64,000 bases of DNA, taken from Spirosoma pollinicola (lineage in GTDB: Bacteria; Bacteroidota; Bacteroidia; Cytophagales; Spirosomataceae). The number at the start of each line of letters is the position of its first letter. Position 1 is the stretch's first letter. Shown here piece after piece: positions 26,879 to 35,247 of the stretch. A program made the position numbers and the translations under genes. Under the pieces are notes generated by a model. That model was not told where the DNA came from and ran no database searches. It saw only the letters and a list, made by a program, of their open reading frames with translations. The stretch covers positions 62,001 through 126,000 of the forward strand of contig NZ_CP025096.1 of assembly GCF_002831565.1 (NCBI RefSeq), in the 5' to 3' direction.

Positions 26879-28573
26879 ATGGCACTTCCCGATATCACTC
26901 CCGAACGTCAGGACTTAGGGCTTATTTCGCCCGAGGAACTAACCCAAATACCCATTCATGAACGGCAACACGTTGCGTCGAATTCTCAAATTTCCGGGAA
27001 ACAACAGCCCGAAGATTCTAAATCGGCCAGTCGATACCGGGCCTGGACGACTGCTCAGAAGATCGCGTTCCGAATTGCGTTTATCTTCTTTACGGTCATT
27101 TCACTACCAACCAGCGCAAGTTGGTATAAAAATATTTTTTCGCTCGACTGGCTGCATCTGCATTACCGGGATTTATATGACGTAGCTCGCTTTCAGCCAA
27201 ACATCCTGGGTCGTGTAAGCTGGTGGCCGGTTTGGCTGGGATATGGGGAATGGGTATTTATTCTGCTCGTCTCAGCGGCACTTGGCCTTATCTGGACCGC
27301 CGTCATTAAAATTCGGCGGGCGGAACCGCGCGATTACAACCTGCTCTATTACTGGCTTCGGGTTGTTGTTCGGTACCGGGCGGGTATTGGTATTATCGGT
27401 TTCGGCTTTACAAAATTGCTACCCACGCAGTTACCCTACCCATCATTGGGGTTGCTCAATACGAATTTTGGCGACCTGACCGCCCAAAAAATCTATTGGC
27501 TTTCTATCGGAATTGTGCCTTGGTACGAAGTGTTTGCGGGCGTTGTGGAAGTACTGGCCGGTGCTTTACTGTTCTTCCGGGCAACAACCTTTTGGGGAGC
27601 CGTATTGCTTTTTGGGGCACTGGCCGATATTGTCTATGTAAACCTTGCCTACGATGGTGGCGTACACGGCTATAGCTCGTACTTTGTTTTACTATCCGGC
27701 TTTCTGCTGATATATTATGTAAAGGATTTGTACAATCTACTCATTCGCGAGCAACTCACCATCCCAAACTATTATTATCCGTCGTTTGGCAAAATCTGGC
27801 AGAAAATAGGCCGAATTGGTCTAAAAACGGCTACTATCGGCATTTTTCTGGTGCTTCTGTTCTGGATCCAATACGTCAATTTCCGGTATGACCCCTATAA
27901 GCAACCGGCTCAAAAGGGCGTTCGGGAGTTACGCGGCAACTACGCTGTTTCGGAGTTCCGGCTCAACAACAAGGAAATACCTTATTCACCGGTCGATTCA
28001 CTTCGCTGGCAGGAAGCCACTTTCGAGAACTGGTCGACGCTGACGTTTAAAGTGAATCGGCCGGTACCACTCGACCTCTCGAACGGGGGCGGCTCACCCA
28101 TGCGCGACCTGAACCGAACCTTCGAACTGACAGGGGTAGCCGGTGGTCAGCGAGTTTTCTATTACGATGCCGACCCGGTCAATCATGTGCTGTATTTGCA
28201 GGACAAATACCGGCCCGGTCGGCGGGGCGAAGACAGCGAGGGCGATACTTCGGGTAAACGCGACAGGAAGAAAACACTTGAGAAACCCGATAATTGGATT
28301 CCAGCCACTGCACTCGCGAACATCGGCCCCGAGTACTCAAAAATTGAGCCCATAGCCCTCACGACACGCCGGGCCAAAGGCATTAAATCAGAAACCCGGC
28401 AGGAAGATGGTAAACGAAAACGCATGATCCTGAACTACCAGACAACCGATGGTTCGCGGGTGGTATTGACAGGAATAACCGAAAACAAGGACTCGATTTA
28501 TGTCGTGCTTGATCGAATCAATCGGCCTTACGCGCTGTCGAAAAGCACGCTGAATGCAGGGGAGTATCAATAG
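26879..28573 (+). CDS. DoxX-like multi-pass membrane protein, second of a tandem pair
   Basis: 564 residues. It shares with the previous protein the start of the membrane region (TAQKIAFRIAFIFFTVISLP vs KAEKVLFRFVFIYFIIQVIP), YYWLRVVVRYRAGI, GFTKLLP and the C-terminal VVLTGITENKDSIYVVLDRI. It adds about 50 hydrophilic residues at the N terminus and a charged insert (RRGEDSEGDTSGKRDRKK) near residue 455. The soluble C-terminal half probably lies on one face of the membrane. Gene duplication is clear; function unknown. Confidence 0.72.
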   Translation: MALPDITPERQDLGLISPEELTQIPIHERQHVASNSQISGKQQPEDSKSASRYRAWTTAQKIAFRIAFIFFTVISLPTSASWYKNIFSLDWLHLHYRDLYDVARFQPNILGRVSWWPVWLGYGEWVFILLVSAALGLIWTAVIKIRRAEPRDYNLLYYWLRVVVRYRAGIGIIGFGFTKLLPTQLPYPSLGLLNTNFGDLTAQKIYWLSIGIVPWYEVFAGVVEVLAGALLFFRATTFWGAVLLFGALADIVYVNLAYDGGVHGYSSYFVLLSGFLLIYYVKDLYNLLIREQLTIPNYYYPSFGKIWQKIGRIGLKTATIGIFLVLLFWIQYVNFRYDPYKQPAQKGVRELRGNYAVSEFRLNNKEIPYSPVDSLRWQEATFENWSTLTFKVNRPVPLDLSNGGGSPMRDLNRTFELTGVAGGQRVFYYDADPVNHVLYLQDKYRPGRRGEDSEGDTSGKRDRKKTLEKPDNWIPATALANIGPEYSKIEPIALTTRRAKGIKSETRQEDGKRKRMILNYQTTDGSRVVLTGITENKDSIYVVLDRINRPYALSKSTLNAGEYQ

Positions 28574-28716
28574 ACGCTCTTGCACACCGTTGTATTTCCG
28601 TTCAAGCTTTCAAATACCCATACGTGAAAGGCCCTTCCGGCGTCAGCATGTCAAATAACCTGGAACAGTTACCGCTATACTGACTGTTATAACTATAATT
28701 CCAATAGTAGGACCAA

Positions 28717-30171
28717 ATGGCTAAAACTGATTTTGATGCCGTGATTGTCGGCTCCGGCCCGAACGGGCTCAGTGCAGCCATCACGATGCAGCGTGCCGGA
28801 CTGTCGGTCCTTGTTCTCGAAGCAAAAGACACCATTGGTGGAGGACTTCGCTCGGCGCAGTTGACCCAACCGGGCTTTGTTCATGACATTTGTTCTGCCA
28901 TTCACCCATTGGCCGTTGGTTCGCCGTTTTTCAGAAATTTACCCCTCGCTGAGCATGGGCTGGAATTTATTGAGCCTCCCGTAGCGGCAGCACATCCCTT
29001 CGATGGCGGCACGGCGGCAGCACTTGGCCGCTCCCTGACAAACACCGCCCAATCGCTTGGCGCTGATGAACAGACTTACCGAAAGTTACTGGAACCTATC
29101 CTTCGAGATTGGCCCACAATGGCCCCTGACATATTGGGGCCGTTGCGGTTCCCGAAACACCCGATCGACATGGCGAGTTTTGGGCTTGATGCGTTGTTGC
29201 CGGTAACGCAACTCGTAAAACGATTCAAAACAAAAGAAGCCCGCGGCCTTTTCGGCGGTATGGCGGCTCACTCGATTCAGCCACTGAGCAACTTGACGAC
29301 ATCGGCCATTGCGCTGGTTCTTATGACGGCCGGTCATTTATACAACTGGCCAATTCCGAAAGGTGGTTCGCAAACGATAGCCAATGCGCTGGCGGCCTAT
29401 TTCCGGTCTATAGGTGGACAGATTGAAACGGATCGGCGGGTAAAATCGCTTCAGGATATTCCCTCCACGCGGGTTGTGTTATTCGATGTTACACCCAAAC
29501 AATTGCTCAGCATTGCCGGAGAACGGTTTTCATCTCTTTACCGTACCCAGTTAGAACGGTACCGCTACGGCATGGGCGTATTCAAAATCGACTGGGCACT
29601 GGACGGTCCTATTCCCTTCACAGCTCCCGAATGCCAGCAGGCCGGAACGATACACATCGGCGGCACATTCGAAGAAATCGCCGAAGCAGAACAAGCTACT
29701 TCCGACGGCAAACACCCCGACAAACCTTATATTCTCCTGGCTCAGCAAAGCCTGTTCGACACCAGTCGCGCCCCCGAAGGCAAGCATACGGCCTGGGCCT
29801 ATTGCCACGTTCCCAACGGCTCGACGCTGGACAGAACTGATATCATCGAGAAACAGGTTGAACGTTTTGCCCCGGGTTTCCGGGATCGAATACTGGATCG
29901 GCACACCATGAATACAGTGCAAATGGAAAGCTACAACCCAAACTACATCGGGGGCGACATTAACGGCGGCATCATCGACATCGGGCAGTTATATACCCGC
30001 CCGGTCATTGGTCTATCACCTTACACAACATCGGCACCGGGTATATTTATCTGCTCCTCCTCTACTCCTCCCGGTGGTGGCGTTCATGGCATGTGTGGCT
30101 ACCACGCGGCCCGCGTTGCGCTGCGTGAAAGCTTCGGCCTACCCGTGCCGATAACACTAGCGATGAGTTAA
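28717..30171 (+). CDS. FAD-dependent oxidoreductase (phytoene-desaturase-like, COG1233 type)
   Basis: 484 residues. The N-terminal dinucleotide fold is AVIVGSGPNGLSAAITMQRA followed by VLEAKDTIGGGLRSA (about residues 6-47). The C-terminal FAD motif is in SSSTPPGGGVHGMCGYHAA. Family members are bacterial carotenoid desaturases and pyridine-nucleotide-disulfide-like oxidoreductases of unknown substrate; no carotenoid genes are near. It may close the operon that starts at the poly-Cys leader, but 143 bases precede it. Confidence 0.87.
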   Translation: MAKTDFDAVIVGSGPNGLSAAITMQRAGLSVLVLEAKDTIGGGLRSAQLTQPGFVHDICSAIHPLAVGSPFFRNLPLAEHGLEFIEPPVAAAHPFDGGTAAALGRSLTNTAQSLGADEQTYRKLLEPILRDWPTMAPDILGPLRFPKHPIDMASFGLDALLPVTQLVKRFKTKEARGLFGGMAAHSIQPLSNLTTSAIALVLMTAGHLYNWPIPKGGSQTIANALAAYFRSIGGQIETDRRVKSLQDIPSTRVVLFDVTPKQLLSIAGERFSSLYRTQLERYRYGMGVFKIDWALDGPIPFTAPECQQAGTIHIGGTFEEIAEAEQATSDGKHPDKPYILLAQQSLFDTSRAPEGKHTAWAYCHVPNGSTLDRTDIIEKQVERFAPGFRDRILDRHTMNTVQMESYNPNYIGGDINGGIIDIGQLYTRPVIGLSPYTTSAPGIFICSSSTPPGGGVHGMCGYHAARVALRESFGLPVPITLAMS

Positions 30172-30215
30172 AAGGAATATGCTTAGCTTTATCATGACAA
30201 GCAAAACTAACCATC

Positions 30216-30773
30216 ATGGGTAAATTCCACGACGCCATCAAGCTTTCTCACAGAGACTTCATCGAAAAACAGCATATCTTTTTTGTCAGCACGGCTCCCC
30301 TGAGTGCTGATGGACACGTTAATCTGTCGCCAAAAGGGCTGGCTTGTTTCAGGGTATTGGAGGATAACAAAGTGGGATACATGGATTTGATCAGCAGCGG
30401 GAATGAAACCTCAGCGCATACGTTCGAAAACGGCCGCATTACGTTCATGTTCTGCTCGTTTGAGGGCGCTCCCAACATTCTCCGACTGTACGGGAAAGGG
30501 GTTACTGCTTTACCCGGCACCGATGCCTGGAATCAATATTCACCCGGTTTTACGCTCTACCCAAGCACCCGTCAGCTAATCATCGCTGATATTGAGCTAG
30601 TGCAAACCTCCTGTGGTTTTGGGGTTCCGCTTTTTGACTACGCAGGTGAGCGCGATGTCCATTTCAAATGGGCCGAAAAGAAAGGGGCAGATGGTTTATT
30701 CGACTATGTGCAGAAAAATAACCTGACTAGCCTGGATGGCTTACCAACGAATTTAGGACTACAAAAGACCTAA
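30216..30773 (+). CDS. Pyridoxamine 5'-phosphate oxidase-fold protein
   Basis: 185 residues with the FMN-binding split-barrel signature: FVSTAPLSADGHVNLSPKG near the start and ENGRITFMFCSFEGAPNILRLYGKG in the middle. This subgroup (KxNLSPKG) is of flavin reductase or unknown role rather than true PdxH. It follows the FAD oxidoreductase by 44 bases and may work with it. Confidence 0.87.
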   Translation: MGKFHDAIKLSHRDFIEKQHIFFVSTAPLSADGHVNLSPKGLACFRVLEDNKVGYMDLISSGNETSAHTFENGRITFMFCSFEGAPNILRLYGKGVTALPGTDAWNQYSPGFTLYPSTRQLIIADIELVQTSCGFGVPLFDYAGERDVHFKWAEKKGADGLFDYVQKNNLTSLDGLPTNLGLQKT

Positions 30774-30833
30774 CGACATATCCGGCATTTTTTTTGCAGT
30801 ACCGCCATTGTGTGACTCATAAATCGTACCACA

Positions 30834-31562
30834 ATGCGCGCCGTACTCCTGCTTGTCGTTAGCCTGTTAACACTTTCGCCACTTTTTGGGCAAGTGAAAT
30901 TGCCCACTAAATCCCAAAAAACCCTCTTTACCATATCGGCGGTTGACGATAAAACATCAGCTGAACTACCGGCTCAGTTTACCATTCAGGCTATTCAGGC
31001 TAAAAAGAAATTTACGGGTAAAAGCGACTCAGTAAAAGCGTTTTCCTTTATTCTGACGCGTACCGACACGCTCAACGTTATTGCCAGTTCTCCCGGTTAC
31101 TATGAGGCCGAAGAACTTATGGTGGTTTCCTGTGACACCTGCGCCGACTATGGTTATGTAATCCGGCTTGAAAAAGAAGACCCAAAAACCGATAGTGTAT
31201 TTAGAAATCTGGAACTCAATCAGTCCTTTCGTCTGGATAATGTTTACTTCGATCAAAGCAGCTACGTACTCCGGCCTGAATCGTTTCCTCAGTTGGATAA
31301 GCTGATTAAAACACTGGTTACTACCCCTAAACTGGTTATCGAAATTGCCGGGCATACCGATAACGTAGGTGACAAACGGCTCAATCAGGCGCTATCGGAG
31401 AATCGAGCCAAAATCATTACGAATTACCTGGTCACAAATGGTATAGCGGAGAAACGCCTGCGCCATAACGGCTATGGAAGTAATAAACCGGCTGCCCCAA
31501 ATGACTCGGAAGAAAATAAACGAAAGAACCGACGCGTTGAATTTGTTGTATTAGCCATGTAG
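30834..31562 (+). CDS. OmpA-family outer-membrane protein
   Basis: 242 residues with a signal peptide (hydrophobic residues 3-18, cut near LFGQ). A first domain (about 30-115) resembles carboxypeptidase-regulatory folds. The C-terminal OmpA domain (about 135-240) has IEIAGHTDNVGDKRLNQALS and NRRVEFVVL and should bind peptidoglycan. Likely anchors the outer membrane to the wall. Confidence 0.88.
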   Translation: MRAVLLLVVSLLTLSPLFGQVKLPTKSQKTLFTISAVDDKTSAELPAQFTIQAIQAKKKFTGKSDSVKAFSFILTRTDTLNVIASSPGYYEAEELMVVSCDTCADYGYVIRLEKEDPKTDSVFRNLELNQSFRLDNVYFDQSSYVLRPESFPQLDKLIKTLVTTPKLVIEIAGHTDNVGDKRLNQALSENRAKIITNYLVTNGIAEKRLRHNGYGSNKPAAPNDSEENKRKNRRVEFVVLAM

Positions 31563-31648
31563 CCTGCTGGCTTTAGTGTAAGGTCAAACGCGTGCCCGTG
31601 AGGTATGCGTTAGCGGCTACGCCAGCAACACAGCGACAACAATTGTCA

Positions 31649-32404
31649 ATGACTTATTTCGTTAAACCTGACTCAATCGTTCGCCACATCTGGGGCGACG
31701 CCGATGTTATACTACTGGTTTTTGCTGGGTCAGCCGCCGAGTTCGCTTTAAATCGGGCTGTAGACTGGCTGTTTTATACGGGGAAGCTCCCCGCTGACCC
31801 TATTGCCCGACTATTTTCAACGGTTCGTTACGCGCAGGAGATTGTCTTCGCGCCTGAGTTGAAAGCGCGTCAGGCTATCGCACAAATGGACGCTATTCAT
31901 GGCGGAGTCGAGCAAAATCGGGGGCATACCATTCCCGACTGGGCCTACCGCGATGTGCTTTACATGCTGATCGACTATTCGGAACGAGCGTACGAAACCC
32001 TTTACAGGCCCCTCACCAACCCCGAACGCGAAGAATTATTCAGTACCTTTCGGGAAGTGGGTGCCGGGATGCACGTTCCCGATTTACCCAACACCTATGC
32101 CAACTGGCGTATCGATCGGGAGGCTCATTTAAATCGCGACCTGCTCCGAAGTGAGTTTACCGACAAGCTGTTTCAGCGCTACCGCGAACAACTTGGCAAC
32201 TGGCGTTATAACTTACTTCGGCAGGCGCAGGCTGTTCTTGTGCCAAAACAAGTGAGCCAGCAACTTGCTTTACCTACCAAGCCACTACTGGCCTATTCAA
32301 TTGGGCTGTATAAGGTGTTAAATTTCCTAGGCCTTCGATCTGTTGTTCAACGAGTCTTGTTACCGACAGACTATCTGGATCAGATTAGAGGGTTGGATCG
32401 GTGA
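31649..32404 (+). CDS. Oxygenase MpaB family protein (DUF2236)
   Basis: 251 residues from the ATG at 31649; a GTG at 31592 in frame is an alternative. The pattern DADVILLVFAGSAAEFAL, a conserved PEREELFSTFREVGAGMHVP segment and a C-terminal amphipathic region fit the MpaB/latex-clearing-protein fold, which binds b-type heme. Enzymatic target unknown. Its stop lies in the left arm of a 62-bp inverted repeat. Confidence 0.75.
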   Translation: MTYFVKPDSIVRHIWGDADVILLVFAGSAAEFALNRAVDWLFYTGKLPADPIARLFSTVRYAQEIVFAPELKARQAIAQMDAIHGGVEQNRGHTIPDWAYRDVLYMLIDYSERAYETLYRPLTNPEREELFSTFREVGAGMHVPDLPNTYANWRIDREAHLNRDLLRSEFTDKLFQRYREQLGNWRYNLLRQAQAVLVPKQVSQQLALPTKPLLAYSIGLYKVLNFLGLRSVVQRVLLPTDYLDQIRGLDR

Positions 32405-32546
32405 TTTACCCGATGGCGCAAGGCTCTGGCCTTGTGTCTACTATTCTCCGGCCTCTGGCCGGATTATTAAACTATATTGCTACACCGGCCAGAGGCCGGA
32501 GAACAGTAGACACAAGGCCAGAGCCTTGCGCCATCGGGTAAATCAC
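32401..32546. repeat. 62-bp inverted repeat between MpaB and serine dehydratase genes
   Basis: Arms 32401-32462 and 32485-32546 match in all but one position, around a 22-base AT-rich centre. The left arm begins inside the MpaB stop codon. Nested GGCCAGAG/CTCTGGCC motifs give internal symmetry. It has the shape of a small foldback element, though no target duplication is visible; a terminator role is the alternative. Confidence 0.75.
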
Positions 32547-32560
32547 TACAACTCATCAAC

Positions 32561-33943
32561 ATGATATCTTCTCCTATCACAACATCCGTTTTCGATCTGT
32601 TTAAAGTTGGACCGGGGCCGTCGAGTTCGCATACGATCGGACCGATGAAAGCGGCTTTCGACTTTCGGCAACGGCTGGCTCACTTACCAACCGAGATTCA
32701 GCAACGGGCCGATGCCATTCATGTTCACCTCTACGGGTCCCTGAGTGCAACGGGTAAGGGCCACGGTACCGACCGTGCTGTAGTGGCCGGGCTATTAGGT
32801 TGGCAACCCGAAACCACCGACCCCGTCGCCATGCTGAAACTCTTACGCGACCCGGCGGCTTTATACCCCGTTCCGGTTGATGAGAAAACGATTGAGGTTG
32901 GCCCTCAGCAGATTCACTTCGAGCGTGTGCGCTACGATTCGCCGTACCATAATACGATGGTCATCAAATTAACATCGGGTGAGGCTGTATTGTCGGAAGA
33001 AGAATATTATTCCATTGGGGGCGGCTTCATTATCCGTAAAAACGAGCCCGAAATCAGCGCCGATGCCTATTCTGTACCCTATCCGTACAGTACAATGGCC
33101 GAGTTGAAAGCGCAGCTCACGGCAAATACTATTTCGCTGGATGAGCTATTAATGGCCAATGAAATGTCACTAACGGGCAGAGATCGCGCTGAAGTCAACC
33201 AGCGAATTGACCAGATTCTGGATTTCATGCACAAGGCAGTTCGGCGCGGGCTAAAACAGAAAGGAATTTTGCCGGGCTCGATAAAATTGAGTCGAAAAGC
33301 TCCAATTCTGTTTCAGCAAGCGAAGGGCATGAGCCAGTCGTCGGACAGTTTCCTCATTTTCCTGAACGCCTACTGCCTGGCCGCTTCCGAAGAAAACGCG
33401 GCTGGCGGTATCGTTGTTACGGCACCTACTTCGGGGGCTTCGGGCGTTATTCCCGGCCTGACCTTTCTGGCGAAACACCGTTTTCACTATGACAAAGCAA
33501 CCATGCGGGCGGGCATGCTGGCAGCAGCAATGATTGGGTTTCTGGTTAAACACAACGCCAGTATTTCCGGGGCCGAAATGGGCTGCATGGGCGAAATCGG
33601 AACAGCCTCGGCTATGGGCGCGGCTTTTTTGACACGCTGCACCCAAGCCAAAGCCGACATTGGCCCCATTGAAGCTGCCGCCGAAATTGGCATTGAACAT
33701 CACCTTGGCATGACCTGCGACCCAATTGGGGGCTACGTTCAAATTCCCTGCATCGAACGGAATGCTATGGGAGCGGTGAAAGCCTATAATGCGTTTCTGC
33801 TGGCCACATCGGGGGCGGCTTCGTTCCAGAAGATTTCGCTCGATGCCGTTGTTAAAGTCATGAAGGCAACCGGCCGCGATATGTCAACAAAATACAAGGA
33901 AACATCGGAAGCCGGGCTGGCTCTCAGTGCAACGGAATGTTAA
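32561..33943 (+). CDS. sdaA: L-serine ammonia-lyase, iron-sulfur dependent, single chain
   Basis: 460 residues. The N-terminal beta domain has FKVGPGPSSSHTIGPMKAA (residues 9-27), and the C-terminal catalytic domain has TAPTSGASGVIPG, MGCMGEIGTASAMGAA and GMTCDPIGGYVQIPCIERN. These carry the three cysteines that hold the [4Fe-4S] cluster. It converts L-serine to pyruvate and ammonia. Length is that of the fused form. Serine is the precursor of cysteine, a possible link to the poly-Cys leader operon, but they are 7 kb apart. Confidence 0.95.
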   Translation: MISSPITTSVFDLFKVGPGPSSSHTIGPMKAAFDFRQRLAHLPTEIQQRADAIHVHLYGSLSATGKGHGTDRAVVAGLLGWQPETTDPVAMLKLLRDPAALYPVPVDEKTIEVGPQQIHFERVRYDSPYHNTMVIKLTSGEAVLSEEEYYSIGGGFIIRKNEPEISADAYSVPYPYSTMAELKAQLTANTISLDELLMANEMSLTGRDRAEVNQRIDQILDFMHKAVRRGLKQKGILPGSIKLSRKAPILFQQAKGMSQSSDSFLIFLNAYCLAASEENAAGGIVVTAPTSGASGVIPGLTFLAKHRFHYDKATMRAGMLAAAMIGFLVKHNASISGAEMGCMGEIGTASAMGAAFLTRCTQAKADIGPIEAAAEIGIEHHLGMTCDPIGGYVQIPCIERNAMGAVKAYNAFLLATSGAASFQKISLDAVVKVMKATGRDMSTKYKETSEAGLALSATEC

Positions 33944-33949
33944 ATAGGG

Positions 33950-34037
33950 GAAGAAAAGGAGGAGAGGGAGGAAGGGGAAGAGCGGAAAAAGCGACTAGTT
34001 GCGGCTCCCTTTCTTCCACTTCCTCCCTCCTTTCTTT
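33950..34037. repeat. Imperfect purine/pyrimidine inverted repeat after sdaA
   Basis: Left arm 33950-33980 is almost all purine (GAAGAAAAGGAGG start) and the right arm 34009-34037 almost all pyrimidine; they pair imperfectly. It could terminate sdaA. The asymmetry could also allow a triplex structure. Confidence 0.5.
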
Positions 34038-34103
34038 AAACAATTCGTAGTGTTTAATGCGTTTTTAACAAATACGCTCATTAACGCGGCATTGATTTTA
34101 GGT

Positions 34104-35171
34104 ATGACCAATATTTACACACCCCAGCAACAACGGGTTTTACTAATAACGAGCCTGATTATTATTGCGGGCTTCATTATTTTTGGGTTAAGCGGCTACA
34201 TATCGGCTTTTCTGGGAGCTGGAATTTTATATGTTGTTTTCCGTCCCTGGTTCACGGCGCTGGCCATCAAACGAAACTGGAATAAATCGCTGGTAACAAC
34301 CCTCCTGATTATCTTCTCGGTGGTGGTAATCATTATGCCGTTCCTGACGCTGAGTTTACTGCTCATCGACCGTATTCAGTACTATTCTCAGCATACAGAA
34401 GATATTCTGAATCTGGCGAAGAAAGCGGAAGAATTGACCGGTTATCAGATAACCAGTCAGGCGAATATTCAAAATCTGCTCCGGCAAGGCGGATCTTACG
34501 CCAGTCGTCTTCTTCCCTCTCTGGCGGGCGGTGCGCTGGACTTTATTGTCATCCTCGGCCTGATGTTCTTCACTATGTATTTCATGTTTGTGCAGCAGGA
34601 AGGCTTTCAAAAAGGGCTGCAAAAATACCTGCCGTTTAAACGGGACACCCAAAAAGAGCTGGGGGAATCGCTGAAGAACAATGTCAACGCCAATGTAATC
34701 GGGCAGGCATTGGTCAGTCTTGTACAGGGGGTATTGACGGGGGCAACGCTTTGGATATTTGGTGTTCCCGATGCGATTTTCTGGGGAACGGTGGCTTTCT
34801 TTATGGCCTTTATTCCTGTTCTTGGTACACCTTTAGTTTGGGGACCTGCCGGGCTAATTCAGCTATCACAGGGTAACACCAGCCAGGGCATTGGGATTTT
34901 GGTGGTGGGTGTTGTTGTCATCATTAACATCGACAACCTGCTTCGGATTATGCTGGCCAAACGTATGGGCGATATTCACCCACTCGTCACGCTGGCGGGC
35001 ATTGTGCTTGGTGTACCTATTTTCGGGATACTGGGGCTAGTGGTTGGGCCATTGCTCCTCTCCTACTTTATCGTACTGATCCAGGTTTTTGAACGACAGA
35101 ACAAGTCGCAGGAAAAAGAAGTAGCTCTGGCAGAACAGAAGGTAGACGTTGACGCTCAACAGAAAAAATGA
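34104..35171 (+). CDS. AI-2E family transporter
   Basis: 355 residues from the ATG at 34104; the frame extends up to 33999 but that part lies in the repeat and has no conservation pattern. About eight hydrophobic helices; a long cytoplasmic or periplasmic loop at residues about 100-160; the family motif region ANVIGQALVSLVQGVLTG and the C-terminal FIPVLGTPLVWGPAGL ... GDIHPLVTLAGIVLGVPIFG. Members export autoinducer-2 or act as Na+/H+ antiporters. A charged tail ends the protein. Confidence 0.9.
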   Translation: MTNIYTPQQQRVLLITSLIIIAGFIIFGLSGYISAFLGAGILYVVFRPWFTALAIKRNWNKSLVTTLLIIFSVVVIIMPFLTLSLLLIDRIQYYSQHTEDILNLAKKAEELTGYQITSQANIQNLLRQGGSYASRLLPSLAGGALDFIVILGLMFFTMYFMFVQQEGFQKGLQKYLPFKRDTQKELGESLKNNVNANVIGQALVSLVQGVLTGATLWIFGVPDAIFWGTVAFFMAFIPVLGTPLVWGPAGLIQLSQGNTSQGIGILVVGVVVIINIDNLLRIMLAKRMGDIHPLVTLAGIVLGVPIFGILGLVVGPLLLSYFIVLIQVFERQNKSQEKEVALAEQKVDVDAQQKK

Positions 35172-35173
35172 AT

Positions 35174-35243
35174 AATGCAAAATGAATAATGTAAAATGAC
35201 GGTACAGCCCTGACTATTCATTTTACATTATTCATTTTGCATT
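35174..35243. terminator. 26-bp perfect inverted repeat between convergent genes
   Basis: Arms 35174-35199 and 35218-35243, exact, AT-rich, between the transporter stop and the PspC-protein stop. It could serve both strands. Confidence 0.6.
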
Positions 35244-35247
35244 CCTC

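Noticed and set aside
32401..32546. Insertion sequence ends
   Set aside because: No transposase and only 22 bases between the arms.
33999..34103. Upstream extension of the AI-2E transporter frame
   Set aside because: It runs through the pyrimidine-rich repeat and adds no conserved residues.
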